In this document: piece by piece, positions 23,443-35,495 of the stretch
Numbering within the stretch: position 1 is the stretch's first letter
How the letters are laid out: each line of letters starts with the position of its first letter
Assembly (NCBI GenBank): GCA_944990035.1
Contig: CALYLX010000082.1
Coordinates: 496,001 to 560,000, forward strand
Reading direction: 5' to 3'
Source: Clitopilus passeckerianus
Lineage: Eukaryota; Basidiomycota; Agaricomycetes; Agaricales; Entolomataceae
DNA: 64,000 nucleotides
Position numbers and translations under genes: made by a program
Notes under the pieces: model-generated
The model's input: the letters and a program-made list of their open reading frames with translations, nothing else
What the model was told of the DNA's origin: nothing
Database searches by the model: none

Positions 23443-24821
23443 GACTTCGTCCAGTGCCAAGGACGAGCATGATCATGTTCCTCCTCAGCCGGCAGTGTAA
23501 ACGGCACCGAGACCGAAATGGGAAGGATTTGAGCAACAAAGCCAAATAGCACGTGACCATAAACCTATATAAACCGATCAGCCAGAAATTTTGGTTCTTC
23601 ACTCATTCCGGGTTCGCATTATTGTCCCCCTGCGATGGTTTTTCATTCTGCTCGCAGGAGCCTACAGCGGATTCTAGAGAGAAGATTCCCCTCAGCTGGA
23701 GCCCATTCTCGCTATCTGATAGCAGTCTTTGACATGGAGTGACGTTCCTTACCGGAGGTGCTACATATCAAGTTGAACTATCGTACTATCGTGTAGTACA
23801 TACTGCAATAGAAGTTCCAAGTCTTCGACATATCCTTTTCGTCCTGTAAGCAAGCAATCGCAAGAATTCCCCGCCTGATACGGGGAAGCAAAGTTCGATG
23901 CAAGACAGAAATGATCCTTCAAGGCCAGGCTGTAGGCAACTGCTTCGCACTCTGGCAAGTTCGTGGTGCACTGTCTACGTACATTGCCCGATAGGCATGA
24001 CTTTCCACACGATCCTCAAATGGTTGAGAAGTTTCGCCTTCGTTCGTCATGGTTTCGTCAACGCTTTGCAGTCAACACATTCGATCACATCCAGTGATAT
24101 TTCCGCACACTACACCAGTTTCTTTCACCCAGTTCCCGACGCTTTCAGGTAAGGAGCAGACTTCGGCTTCCTAGATCAACTATTTTACTAGTCGCCTTTG
24201 ACCGATGATCACGGATGGGCACCTCAACCTCTGGGGAAGTTGGTGATGACAACAAGTTTTGGAGCGGCTATCAAATGGCACTCAATGAGCGCCGTGCGTT
24301 CCCCTGCAACCTTTTGTTCTTTTGTTGCAATACAGAGACACCAGTCGCTTATTCGAGAGCTCGGTGTCCCAAACAGTGATATTTGGGAACGGTTCGGTTG
24401 ACAAATTCCCCTTTACCTGCCAGACGTTTCAAGGATTGGGCTGTCCTCATCGAAGTCCTGCACCAAAATCCTCCAGCTGATGGTTGTATCAAATCCAATA
24501 TATCAACAACAAGATTAACAACAATGCGACCTTGGCTATCCAAGTGTTACTTTGAAGCTTCCTGCTCCAGAAATTTGTGCTGCAACAGCCTGCAGCCTGA
24601 GGCTGGTCACATTGACGAGCACAAGTCTCCAATTGCCAGTGCAAATTTCATTTCTGCTTTCTTTACGTGTCGCGACGCGTTGTAACAGTCACTTCCGTGA
24701 CGCCTCGTGTTTCCTTCCTCTTCTCAATTTGCACTCAAGCATCCGCCAACTATAGCCTAGCTGCGATAGCTACACGGGAAAAAAGAAAAAAGAAAAAGCC
24801 AGCAAAACAAAGGCCTTGCGA
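23443..24821. other. intergenic, upstream of the oxygenase array
   Basis: About 1.4 kb with no recognised gene. An ACGCGT box lies at about 24675-24680, roughly 145 bp before the first oxygenase start, and a short A-rich run (AAAAAGAAAAAAG type) lies just before it. Confidence 0.4.
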
Positions 24822-27800
24822 ATGGAGATCGATAGACTTCTGTCAGATGAGGGCCGTTATACCCCACCGTCACCACCACAGAGGCAACTGTTCTCGATCG
24901 AGCAAATTAGGGTACTTGTTTTACGCAGCATTCGTTCAAATCGTTAAATTTACTCACCCGTTTGTTGAAAGGAAGAACTTCAAGATGCTCTGGACTCTGA
25001 CTTCGAATTTACTGGCAACTTCTACTACTCTGAGCATGAGAGTGCTGCACCCAATCCATGTCTCTACGTCGACGGCCCTGGACCCATAGGATTGCCTCTG
25101 AACGAAAGGGACGCAAGGGCTACAATTGAACACTCTTCTCATGCACCATTTGGGCGCAGAGACCAGACTATTGTCGACACGCATGTCCGAGACACCTGGG
25201 AGATCGACCCTGCCAATTTCAGATTTGAGAACCCGGCTTGGCAACCCTTCATCGATGGCGTGGTTGTGAAGAAAGTCTGGTCTGCTTTGGGAGTCGCAGA
25301 GCCCAACACACCTCCCAGATGTGAACTCTACAAGCTTCTCCTATATGAAAGCGGCTCTCAGTATGTGATTTCAATGAGCAGCAAAATTACGTGTACTAAA
25401 CATTTTCTTTTAGCTTTCTCCCGCATCAAGAGTACGTGGCCGCTGGCACTGTTGTTCCAACACAAACGCTCATTCTAAATCAGCACCGAAAAGACCAAAG
25501 GGATGTTTGCAACGATAATAATTATCCTCCCATCAGCATATACAGGCGGCCAAGTACACCTGCAGCACGATGGGAAGACTGAAATTCTCGACATGTCCCA
25601 CCATTCACACTTCGACACATCGGTTCTTGCGTGGTATACCGACGTCATGCATGAAGTCAAACCAATCACGTCCGGTTATCGCCTCGCCCTCTCTTACAAT
25701 CTCATCCATTCCTCGTTGACCGCCGTACCTCAAGCGTCTGGTCCAAACCCCGCGACATCCAGGCTTCGTGCTGTGCTTAGCAAATGGAGTACGTCTTCAC
25801 CGCCAAGCGGCGAGTCGAACCTCCTCTTGAATCTGCTCAAGCACCAGTATACGGAATCGAATCTCAAGGACGGCGTGAAGACCCTGAAAGGCGAGGATGC
25901 CCACCTTATGACGCATCTCAAACCTATCCTCGACGAGCTGGGGTTTTCTGCCTTCCTTGGGCAACTCGTGTATCATCTGTCCGGACCAAGCGCCTCCGGC
26001 CCTTGGGATAATTACTCCGGCTATGGGAAGAGGGGAAGATACGACGACTATTACGACGACGAGGAAGACGATGGAGATGAGGATGACGAGGGCTCAAACG
26101 CTGCACCCACACCATCAGACAGCAGTGATGGACTGTCTGGCTTCGTGGAGATCGACGAAAAGGAGCTCAAGATCGAACATTTGGTCGATTTAGAGGGGAA
26201 TGAAGTCCAGCTCTGTGATGATCCCATTGAGATCGAAGATATCAACATGATTCCGAAGCTTCCGTTCCACAAGGTTGGACCGGATGAGGAAGAGGATGAA
26301 GGATACACCGGAAATGTTCGTTTTCTTTTTTCCCGCAGGCAAACACCTACTGACTCTCTGAGCAGGAAGGTGGGACCCTGGAACACTGTAAGTGGCCTTC
26401 TGTCATATGAGAGAACCATTGCTAACATCCAACAGGGTATCATCGGACTGTCCTTCTCTTAATCCCGGAGTGCAGTGCGGACGAAATAATATTCTCCAGC
26501 GCCGGGTTTTCCTACGCCCTAACTCGTCTAAATCGCTCAAGCCCGAGCTTTCCGACTGCCAGAGAAAGGAAGGCGGTGGATGGGATCGTGGACATTCTGG
26601 TGGGACGTGACAAGAAGGCGGCAACTATGATGGCGGACCTTGCCGTAGAATGGAACGACCTTGCTATGTGGCGTAGGGTTATGAAAGAAGCCTTCGATTC
26701 GTTTGAGGCTCTGGGTGTCGAAAGGCTAGTGCAAGCCTGGAGAAAATTTGGCTTCAGTAATGTCCAATCAAGGTATCTCCCTCTAGCTATTTGTAAAGGA
26801 GCTCTTACTTATCGCCCTTGCCAGCTTCGAAGCCCTCATGACGTTGTCTCACAAGTCTCTTAAGAATCGGATGGACACGCTCCATACGTTGGTGTCGCAT
26901 GCTACACCAGAGGAGCATGAAGCGATGAAAGGGTGGTGCGCTATCCAGGAAGATCGGATCCTAAAGTGCTTTGCGAGCCCGAACGTGGATGACATACCCT
27001 ATCTTCTGGATGCTGGAAGGAGCCGAGGTTCGGAGTTACTATACCAAAAGTGCGTTCTTCAGCTCTGTGCCAAAGTTTGTGAAGCTAATTTGCCATCCAG
27101 CATATTACCCCAGTTGGTTGGGAAAACGTCAACCCCATTCGATTTCATGATAAAATTCGTCACAGTCATACATGAAAACAGGAAAGCTATCTCACGAGCT
27201 GACGGCCGAGAATCCTTTGGGACCTCCGAAACCGAGATTAACACCGTCATCGGTCGATGTCTCGACACGGCCTGGACCGAGTGGAACAAGGTCATTGCAC
27301 CATCCGACACCTCAGATTACTACCGACGAGCCGCTGCGAGCAGGTCACCTACTACAGTCAACTTGCGCATTGACCGGGTTGTTACCGTGCTTGATCTCTA
27401 TCTAACGACCAACCACACGGCCAGCTGCACAAAGCTTCATGCCTTGCTGGAAGAGCAAGAAAGCGACAAGCAAACGCTCTTCCGTGTTCTGCACATTCCA
27501 CTCTTCAAGAAGATCATCCCTATGCTTCACAAGCACAACCTCAGGATAACCACCCCTCCTTTTGACCATTTCTTTCGAACCCTCTCCCAGAAGTACCTGG
27601 AAGGGCTACTCCCACTAGCGCCGACCTCCGGGTGGTTGGAGCCCAGGGTGTTTGGCTGTGGCTGCGAAGATTGCCAAACTGTCAACGCTTTCATAGCAGA
27701 CCAGAACTCGTCCGAGCAGCTCTTCCGGATGGTCCAAAAACGCCGCCTTCACATTGAGCACGGCCTTTACGGATTCAGCGATCTAGCCACGTTCGCCACT

Positions 27801-28124
27801 GTGCGCACTGGGAGCCCCCACGGCGTGCAGGTGAAGAAGATCTCGGCGAAAGAGAAGCGCCAGGCTCAGATCCTGGATGCGAGGTCATTCCTTCGGAATC
27901 TGGGTGGGGAAAAGGACGTCCTGGAGCTTTTGGGCGAGCAGACGCCTGATCTGCGGGTTGTCCTACAAGGGGCCAGTGGCCAAGGTGCAACTTCGGGTTC
28001 GAAGCCTGCTCCTTCCGCAGGAAAGCCAACTTTACCAGTCGCAGGGCAAAAGAGGAAGAAGGCTGCGATCAAACCCACCGCCTCGAAGAACTTGGGCGTG
28101 ATCGACCTGACTCTGAGCGACTAG
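24822..28124 (+). CDS. 2OG-Fe(II) oxygenase-like large protein (intact copy)
   Basis: Fungal prolyl-4-hydroxylase-like dioxygenase family; substrate unknown. Eight exons (about 24822-24911, 24972-25360, 25414-25431, 25484-26315, 26366-26387, 26436-26772, 26825-27049, 27101-28124) join to 978 aa. An N-terminal module (FTGNFYYSE, GPIGLPLNERDAR) leads into the oxygenase domain. The iron ligands His and Asp lie in FLPHQD, encoded almost alone by an 18-nt exon. GGQVHL follows, and the distal His and the 2-oxoglutarate Arg are in HEVKPITSGYRLALSYN. An acidic linker (DDYYDDEEDDGDEDDEG) precedes an alpha-helical C-terminal half with a conserved GCGCEDC motif, and a basic tail (KRKKAAIKP) suggests nuclear location. 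The intron near 27050-27100 has no stop in frame and could be missed. It is the only unbroken member of the array here. Confidence 0.75.
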
Positions 28125-28757
28125 CTGCGTCCGCCCCGTTTAGCTACATACCCTTCGTCCTTACATTTCGAGGATGCGGGCTTTTCTCGTTCACCAGCTT
28201 CGAGCGTCCGATGCTCAAACTGACTTGATAATACACCTCATATAATACCATTCCCCACACGATCTCGCCTCTTTTTTTGTACGATAGCGGGCTCATGGCT
28301 ATTCTGATTTTATTTATTTATTCTAAATGCATTTTTATCTCCCTTCGTGTATCTACCCCTCGATCAGATATTGAACATGATTGTTGAGGCTTTGCGTGAG
28401 GCTTTTCCCAAACTTCTGAGGACTCATCAGTTTAGGGTCGGTTTATCATCAGTTCAGGGTAGGTTTACCCACAAACCGTGGTCTCGCCGCTTGATTTGTC
28501 GGCGATCATCAATCAAGCGCTGTCCGTCGCTGACGAAATCATCTCATGGACACTTGCGCTGAAGCCTCCGTGGGCTCGCAAAAGCCAGCAAGAACCTACA
28601 ACGATGACAGCCTGTTGCGGAAGGTCACGCTAAAAGCGTTACGCTAGTCAGCTGATTTGTGACAGGCGTGTCTAGCCATTTAAAGGCAAATTACTTGCAC
28701 AGGCTTTCGTGAAGTGTACGATCAACAAGCCACGAAAAACTGCACAAAGCATCTACC
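28125..28757. other. intergenic between oxygenase paralogues
   Basis: About 630 bp holding the terminator of the intact copy and the promoter of the next. A 13-mer-like phrase (TCAG/TTTAGGGT..GGTTTA) occurs twice near 28430-28470. No gene recognised. Confidence 0.4.
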
Positions 28758-30728
28758 ATGGCCACTCAAACAGATATAGGGTGAGTGTTATTCCATGGGA
28801 CGCGTGAATATCAACAATAACGCAAGCCTCATGGTTAGGATGAACTCAACTCTGCCTTGCAAGGTGGCTTTTGCTTCGATGGAGAGGCCTATTGTGTGCA
28901 ACAGCTGGCAATGACGCCCAACATTAGTATTGAAGGCATCGGCCAAATTGCGCTACCCCTCTCCGAAGATCATGCAAAAGCTATCATTCAGGCCGTGGAC
29001 AAGCCTGTGCTCGGACGTGGACGAGGAAAGAAAGGACGAGGAAAGAAAACCGCTGCAAAGAAGAAAGTTGACCATGTCCGGGAGATAGAAGCCAGCCACC
29101 TCTCCTTTGGGGACCACGAATGGACGAACTACCTCAATAAGAGTGTTCTGAAATTTCTTTGGTCCCAGCTTGCTGGGCGCGTATCCTCTACCCTACCAAA
29201 GTGCGAGCTTGACAAACTCTTACTCTACAAACCCAGTTCACAGTAGGTCCCTGTTCCTTTGACACTTTGGCACATAATAACCACATCCTGTGACCATCCA
29301 GACCGCTTCTTCGCGAAAAGTACGTATAAATTTAAAGTCATTCCCATTCGTGACTCTCATTACAATACAGCACAAAAATAGCTGATGGGGCTGTTGCTAC
29401 CTTGGTCGTCCTTCTACCATCTTCTTATAAAGGTGGCCAGATTCATCTCACGCACGGAGGGCAAACGAAAGTCATCGATCAATCGCGGACGTCGGAGCAA
29501 CATTCATCTATCGTGGCTTGGTATAACGAAGTCGAGCACGAGGTCTGACCCATCGACTCGGGATATTGCCTAGCGCTATCCTATAGCCTTATTCATACGG
29601 GTTCCCCGGACACGCTACCTCACCTCCCCACCATGGATGATGATATATCAAGATTCCGGGCTGTACTGCAAAGATGGAAGAGTTCGCCTGCCGAAGTTGA
29701 AACGCGCAAGCCGAACCTCTTCGCCTACCTTTTGAAAGGTCGCTACTTCGGCAACTGTTTCTGGGGAGCTCATGGTCTCACAGGACAAGACCATCATCTT
29801 ATCAACTATATCGGAACTCCAGCTGAGGAGCTCGGATTCATGGTCCTTGTTGGTCTGTTGAATTACGACCCAATGTATTCCGATAATTCCGAAGACGACG
29901 AGGACGAGGATTGCTATTACTTCAGCAAGCGCCGCCGTTACAGCTACCACAGTGGTAGTCGCAACACGAAGTCTAGAGGCGGAAGCGCGAAGAACTTCAG
30001 GGTTGAAGGCCTGGTTGACTTGCAAGGCAACTGTATGATCGGCGATTGCTCGCTGCCCTTGCAGGAAGAAAATATTGTTCCTAAGAACCCTTTCTTGGAA
30101 GAACATGAGCGTGATCTGATAGATGCAAGTCGTCCCTCTTTGGTTTATTCTTACTTTACTGATGACTCTCTAGGGCCCAACACTGGACTCCTGTGAGCTC
30201 CCTTCGTCCAAGGGAAGGCTTCCGTATCTGATTTCCAACAGCCAACCGACAAGCAGTCATTATTCTTATTCCCAACAGCGAAGCCGACGGCGTCTTCTTT
30301 AAAATCAACGGCGTTTCATACGCTCTGGCGAAGCTACAACGATCAAGATCAGACCATCCAATGGAGGAAGAAAAGAAGATGATGAGGATGGTTATTCAGA
30401 GCCTCAAATCGGAGGATGACGTGACGGCGAAGTCGCTTCTTAGACATGCCTTGCGATGGAGCGCATTGGACAGCTGCAAGGAAATAATCCTGAAGGAAGG
30501 CTGTACCATCGCAACTTTTGGCCCAGAGGCACTTGCTTCATCGGTCCGAAGGTTTACATTGGAAGATATACATACCTGGTACATGCATTTGCCCCCCTTC
30601 AATTGGGCCCAAACTAATTCTACTTCGTCCAGCTTTGAGGATCTATTGCAGAGACAGCAGCCGTTAAAGGATCGTCTCGAATTCATCGAGGCTATCGAAG
30701 CACAGAGCAGCGGACAAGACGTAAACAT
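28758..30728 (+). pseudogene. 2OG oxygenase-like paralogue, 5' part, split by the KDZ element
   Basis: Second array member, already decayed before the insertion. The short first exon (28758-28780) is one base out of phase with the next (28839-29242), which has GLPLS-like ALPLSEDHAK and a basic insert (GRGRGKKGRGKK) absent from the paralogues. The 18-nt exon (29302-29319) reads PLLREN where active copies have FLPHQD, so both iron ligands are lost. In HEV.PI an in-frame TGA replaces Lys, and SGYR is SGYC. Downstream exons (AWNRQAVIILIPNSEADGV region, and FEDLLQRQQPLKDRLEFIEA) are still recognisable up to GQDVN at about 30725, where the KDZ transposon begins. The 3' half resumes at 46310. Confidence 0.75.
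30718..30728. repeat. direct repeat flanking the KDZ element, left copy
   Basis: GACGTAAACAT, repeated exactly at 46310-46320. It is the presumed target-site duplication. KDZ/Zisupton elements are usually reported with 8-bp duplications, so up to three of the 11 bases may be shared by chance. Confidence 0.75.
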
Positions 30729-31954
30729 TCCGTACAGTCATTCAACACGTTGAAGTACGTGACAGCGGACGAAAATAAGACGTTAAAGTACGTACCAGCG
30801 GACGTCGGCCGACGTACATAGAGTTACATGTCGGCTCATCGAAGATTTTGGTACACGTCAGCTGAGAGTATTGAGGATGTACGTGTCGGCGGAGGCTTGC
30901 ATGTCTCGGCTGACATGTACACTGACGGTATGAGTACACACATGTCGGCCGACCTTTTATCAGCCCACACATAAAGATAAGGAACAGTATTGACATAGCC
31001 TTATGTGTCGGCTGAAGGTGAATACTTCAAACGGAATCGGCCAACACGTACCAGTATGTACGAAACCATATGGCTTGGCCAAGAGTGCTCGTAGGCATAT
31101 GTGTCTGCCGAAGAGTCAGTGATGCTCCCGCACGTGTCGGCCTTGGCTAACAGCAATCGCTTATATATGTGTCGGCCGATTCTCTTCTCTTTCTCTCTTA
31201 TCAGCCAACACATACCCCTACGCATTGTAGGGGTATGTGTCGGCTGAGATATCAGCATTCAGTCACGTATCGGCCCATTAGCTCCTCATCAATTACTGTC
31301 GGCTGACACATACACATACGGCACTATCAGTTACGTGTCGGCCCACCCGCCCATGCAAGTACGTGTCGGCCCACAACTTCCTTGCTGAGCATCATCAGCC
31401 GACACATACCTGTAAGCTACTCTGAGGTACGTGTCAGCCGACAGCCTTCACTACTTTACGTGTCGGCCGATTTGTTTACCACCAATTGCCCTCGGCCAAC
31501 ACGTAGCTCTATGATACACATGCCCATGTGTCGGCTGGCTTATACATGTACTCACATATCAGCCGATCCCTTTCCTGCTCATTAACCTTGGCCGACACAC
31601 TCGTTCACGTCTGACCCACGTACGTGTCAGCCGACGCCCACCGTTCTTGTATGTGTCGGCCCAGAAGCTTGACTCCCACCCCCACTCGCCCTGCTCTACT
31701 AGGTTTCAGCCATACAACTCGATTCCCACTCCCTCTCGCCCTGTCCTACTACACTTCATTCCTACAGCTTGATTCCCACCCCCTCTCGCCCTGTCCTACT
31801 ACACTTCATCCCTACAGCTCGATTCCCACCCCCACTCGTTCTGTTCTACTAGGTTTCAGCCATACAACTCAATTCCCACCCCCCCCCCCTCGTCCTGTCC
31901 TACTACTTTCAGCCGTACGACTCGATTCCCACCCCCACTCGCCCTGTTCTACTA
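30729..31954. repeat. left terminal inverted repeat of the KDZ element
   Basis: About 1.2 kb, inverted copy of 45118-46309. The outer end reads CACGTTGAAGTACGTGACAG from 30746. The arm is filled with dozens of degenerate motifs around ACGTGTCGGCCGA in both orientations and irregular spacing, then a minisatellite at its inner end. Apparent reading frames in it are mirrored in the other arm and are not considered genes. Confidence 0.9.
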
Positions 31955-31955
31955 G
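31670..31955 (+). repeat. minisatellite in left inverted repeat
   Basis: About six imperfect tandem units of roughly 48-50 bp, each with a TCGATTCCCACCCCCACTCG-like core and then a CCTGTYCTACTA-like segment. The matching right arm has about four units. Confidence 0.85.
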
Positions 31956-32166
31956 GTACTCCTCAAATGCCCAATGCTGACTACCATCATAATGAAATTA
32001 GAGAGGAATTTCGCTATCAAATTACCTGTACATTGATATGCATATGCTGTACAACAATAGAAGAATGAATTCTAAAATTGATATAAGATGTAATATTACA
32101 AATTCTGTGATTGTAGGTCAAAAAGTGTCAACAGAAGAAAAGAGATCAACGGGGTTAAGGAGCAAG

Positions 32167-35100
32167 CTAATGCTTGTATTTGGAAGGAGGCTTGATTCGA
32201 CGAAGCCCTCTGCCCAGTGGAGCCTCTTCCTCCTCCTGGTCCTCTTCCGGCTCCTCTTCAACTCTAGCAATCTTGAACTTCTTTGTCTTCTTCGCCTTTC
32301 CAGGGGAGGCCTGAGGTGAGCTCTTTGGCTTACGCTTCATGCTTGCCCGCTGAGAGGGCTTGTTGCAAGAGCCTGACGATCCACCCCTACTCTTGGTTGT
32401 CCCCTGTTCTCGTGCCTTGCTGATGGCCCCGGCCTCTGACACCTCACCATCTTCCAACTCTCCGTCCATGTCCATAGCATTGTCTTCATTATTCCCACTC
32501 CATACTGGCACCCTCTCCTTCATTTCCGCCTGCAAAAGCTCCATCAGGGTAAGGAGGCCATCCAGAAAGAGAGGAGATGTTATCTCAGAGACTCTCAGAT
32601 ATGCAGGGGCATCTACCGGCCAAGTTTCAGGCTCTGACTCCAGCACTAACCGGACGTTGTAATATAGAATGCCCAGACCCAAAATCAAGCACTCGATGGC
32701 TTGACGGGACTTCAGAGCTGTACCAGACTTGATCAGCTTCTCACAGGTAGTCCACAGGGACTTGAACTCGTCCTCGTCGTGATACTTTGCGGGAAGATAG
32801 AGGCTACTAGTCGGGCACCAGCCCTTCCCGGGAGAAAACTTGGGGGCTGAGGGCTGCCAAACAAAGTCAAAAGTGCTAAACGCAGAGATACTTCACAATT
32901 ACGCACCAGAACAAACACTAAGTCTTTGTAGAGCTCAACCAGAGCAGTGAAGGAGCCATTGGAAACCAGTTGCTGAAGAGTATTCATGGTTGCATGAGTT
33001 GCTTCGGCATCAGAGGGAGTGAATCCATCCTCCTCCTCATCGCCAGACTGAATAAAACCATCATCCTCATTGTCACGCTCATTCCCATCCTCCTCCTTTG
33101 CCTTCTGCTTTCCTTTCCCTTCTGATGCTCCCTTCTGAGGATCCTCTCTGGTGGCTTTCGTCTTCTTCAACACTTGTTTGCCCTTACTCTTCTCGTCGTC
33201 GCTAGAGTGTACCGAAGGTATAGCCTTCTTCGTTCTTTTCCTTTCTTTCTTGGCAGTATCCTTCGTCGCGCTCTGCTTTGAACCCTTTTCTTCCACATCC
33301 TCGGCCCCCTCATCTACCCTTTCATCTTCGCTTGCACTACTTCCAATCTCGACGTACCCTGGGTATTTTCTGTCGGGGACTCGGGGAACAGGAAGACCAA
33401 TTTTTGTACCTGCAGGTCTATGGCCTGTTTTCGCTGCTATGAATTCGATAAGAGGCATTCCTTTTGCTTGGTTGCGTTCCCATTCATCCCAGATTCTTGA
33501 GCATGCCTTTCGCTTGAGGCGAGAGGGCTCTACGTACTGAGCCCACTGCTTCTCATCGCTATCGCGAGGTATTGACTCAGACGTCAAAAACTTGTGATTC
33601 CTGGATGCCAAAAGGCTCCATGGTACAGCAACCACTGAGTTTCCTGTGTATTTTGCTACCCCTCCTTAGCCAAGAAGCTTAAATAAATAGAATCTGGCTT
33701 ACCGTAGGCATCTTGTATCACCATTCTAATAACTCTCTTCTGGTCTGCCAGCTTGTAGCCCTTGATTGGGGGCAGAATAAACTGACCGGCATCGTTCCGA
33801 GGAAGCACAATGGTCTCTCCTTTGCCATCAGGCTTTGCTGTTGCATCTTCGTTGCCACCCTCTACACCTGAAAGCTATATTAGGCTCGATTGCACAGAGA
33901 AGCTGGAAGTTGTACCGAGGTCCACTGTTAGGTACTTCTGATAAGATGTACCCAACTTCTGAACGCCTTTTCGTATTTCCGCATTGAAGTCACCGAACTT
34001 CACCTCCTGTTTACTAGGGTCACTTTCGGAGCTATAGGTACTAGAGCCTCAGTGCTCAAGGGTCCGAAAGATTTGTAGTAGAAGCACGTACACGCCCACT
34101 GTTACCTCATTTCCCTCCACAAATCCCCAGAATATGACTGCTCGAACGCCCATCTTCTTCTCGAATTCGTCTAGCATAGCCGCAAGACGTTTCGGAAAGT
34201 ACTTCCGCCGGAAGCTGGACAGCCATCAGCCACAAAGCTGTGTCAATCTGTAAATGGGCCTTACTCGTCTCTGAACTGCTCAGCGATACCTTCCTTATTC
34301 CACTTCTTGAGCGTCTGAGCAACCAGCGACTGCTTCTCTGGACTCGCCATGTAGACCTCCTTCTTCCATCGGGCGAAATTCTGTTGATATTGGCCAAAGT
34401 TCTTTCTGTCATGCGTGTTTCGGAGCTTGGCGTCAAACTCTGCAATCTCGGTTTTGAACAGCGTATTGATGACATGTCTCTCCGGGATTGAACCAAAATT
34501 AGGGGCTGCGTTGGCGCCTTCATCGTCATCTTCACCCCTTTCTTCATTGTCTTCACCCTCCGGTCCATCCTCTCCCGATCTAGTGTTTGCTCCCTGCCCT
34601 CCCTTGCCCACACCAATGGACTTCTCTTCACCTTCCGGTTCATCTTCTCCCGATCCCCTAACCTCATCAACTAACTTTTGTTTCCCCTCCGTAACTCTGT
34701 CCTCCTTCCTTTCGTCCTCCTCACCTGGCTTCGCCCGTCCCTTGCTAGGCTCGTCCCGCTTCTGATTCTCTGGCAGGATTAAATTCATTGGAGCCCGATT
34801 CTTCTTGTCTTCGCCATTGCTCTCAAACATGTTTGGGTCTACAACTGTAATGGGACCCGTGACTATATTGCGTGGAATATAGATATGTCTATGCAGATGG
34901 CAGTGAAAACGCACATTCTGGCACAGTACCTCCCTGCTTCCTGATCCATTGAGCTTCCCTTGCTCGGTCGTCCTCGTCTTTGATGTCTTGATAGTAGTGA
35001 GTACGGATAGCCTGTTTTTTATTTCAACAAAAAGAAGCTTAGACATGTTGTATGACATACAACGCGCAGATTGTTGGGAAGTTGAATTTTTTTGGTTTCG

Positions 35101-35228
35101 TTGTTTTTCTTGATGATATCCCGGATATTATTCAAGGTCCGCGCACGGGCCTTCATATCCGCTTCTACAAATGTCTGACGGAACTCGTCCAGAGCAGTGC
35201 GAAAAGACGCAATCCAGTTGTTAGACAT
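32167..35228 (-). CDS. KDZ-cargo large charged protein, function unknown
   Basis: Eight exons (about 35064-35228, 34930-35011, 34265-34862, 34092-34214, 33916-34040, 33703-33867, 32907-33655, 32167-32853) join in frame to about 897 aa. No catalytic domain was recognised. Visible parts: an N-terminal helical segment (FRTALDEFRQTFVEADMKARAR); an acidic Ser/Glu/Gly-rich linker; a conserved-looking block with FARWKKEVYMASPEKQ, KYFPKRLAAMLDEFEKKMGV and VIFWGFVEGNEVTVG; a second block with VVAVPWSLLASR; then long alternating acidic and Lys-rich stretches (KKERKRTKKA, KGKQKAKEE) ending in KPPSKYKH. Such proteins recur in mushroom genomes near KDZ-type elements as far as I recall. Charge pattern suggests a nuclear, DNA- or chromatin-associated role, which is inference. 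It is the outermost left gene and is transcribed toward the left inverted repeat. Confidence 0.65.
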
Positions 35229-35495
35229 TGTAGAGATAGATTACACGACAGATGGTGGTTGAGTAGACGATGCACTGGTGTCGGCTGGCCCGTGTCTAAT
35301 CGATGCAGCGAGCTTCGGCTGATTTGTTTTTTCTTATCGATCAACTCAAATCCGGTAAAATGTCGATATATTTGGTACACATAGAGATCATACAGACACA
35401 AACAAAAAACAACGTAAAGTACATGTAGTCATCACGATCAAAATAGAAACATGGGGCAGAGGGGACAACTTTGAACGACGGATGTGCATAGTTAC

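Noticed and set aside
27050..27100. Read-through coding across 27050-27100 in the intact oxygenase
   Set aside because: It is open in frame, but the paralogues have an intron at this exact place, and donor GTGCGT and acceptor CCAG are present; treated as an intron.
2822..29548. Repeat-induced point mutation as the cause of stops in the oxygenase copies
   Set aside because: One stop is TGG to TGA but the other (a Lys codon to TGA) needs two changes, and there is no general C-to-T excess visible; evidence is too thin.
31001..31585. Open frames of 67-85 codons in the left KDZ inverted repeat
   Set aside because: They are repeated exactly in the right arm (45452-46036) and are made of the terminal motif translated; they reflect the repeat, not genes.
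30750..31650. CRISPR-like array of spaced repeats
   Set aside because: Spacing is irregular, the motif is degenerate and occurs in both orientations, and the host is a eukaryote.
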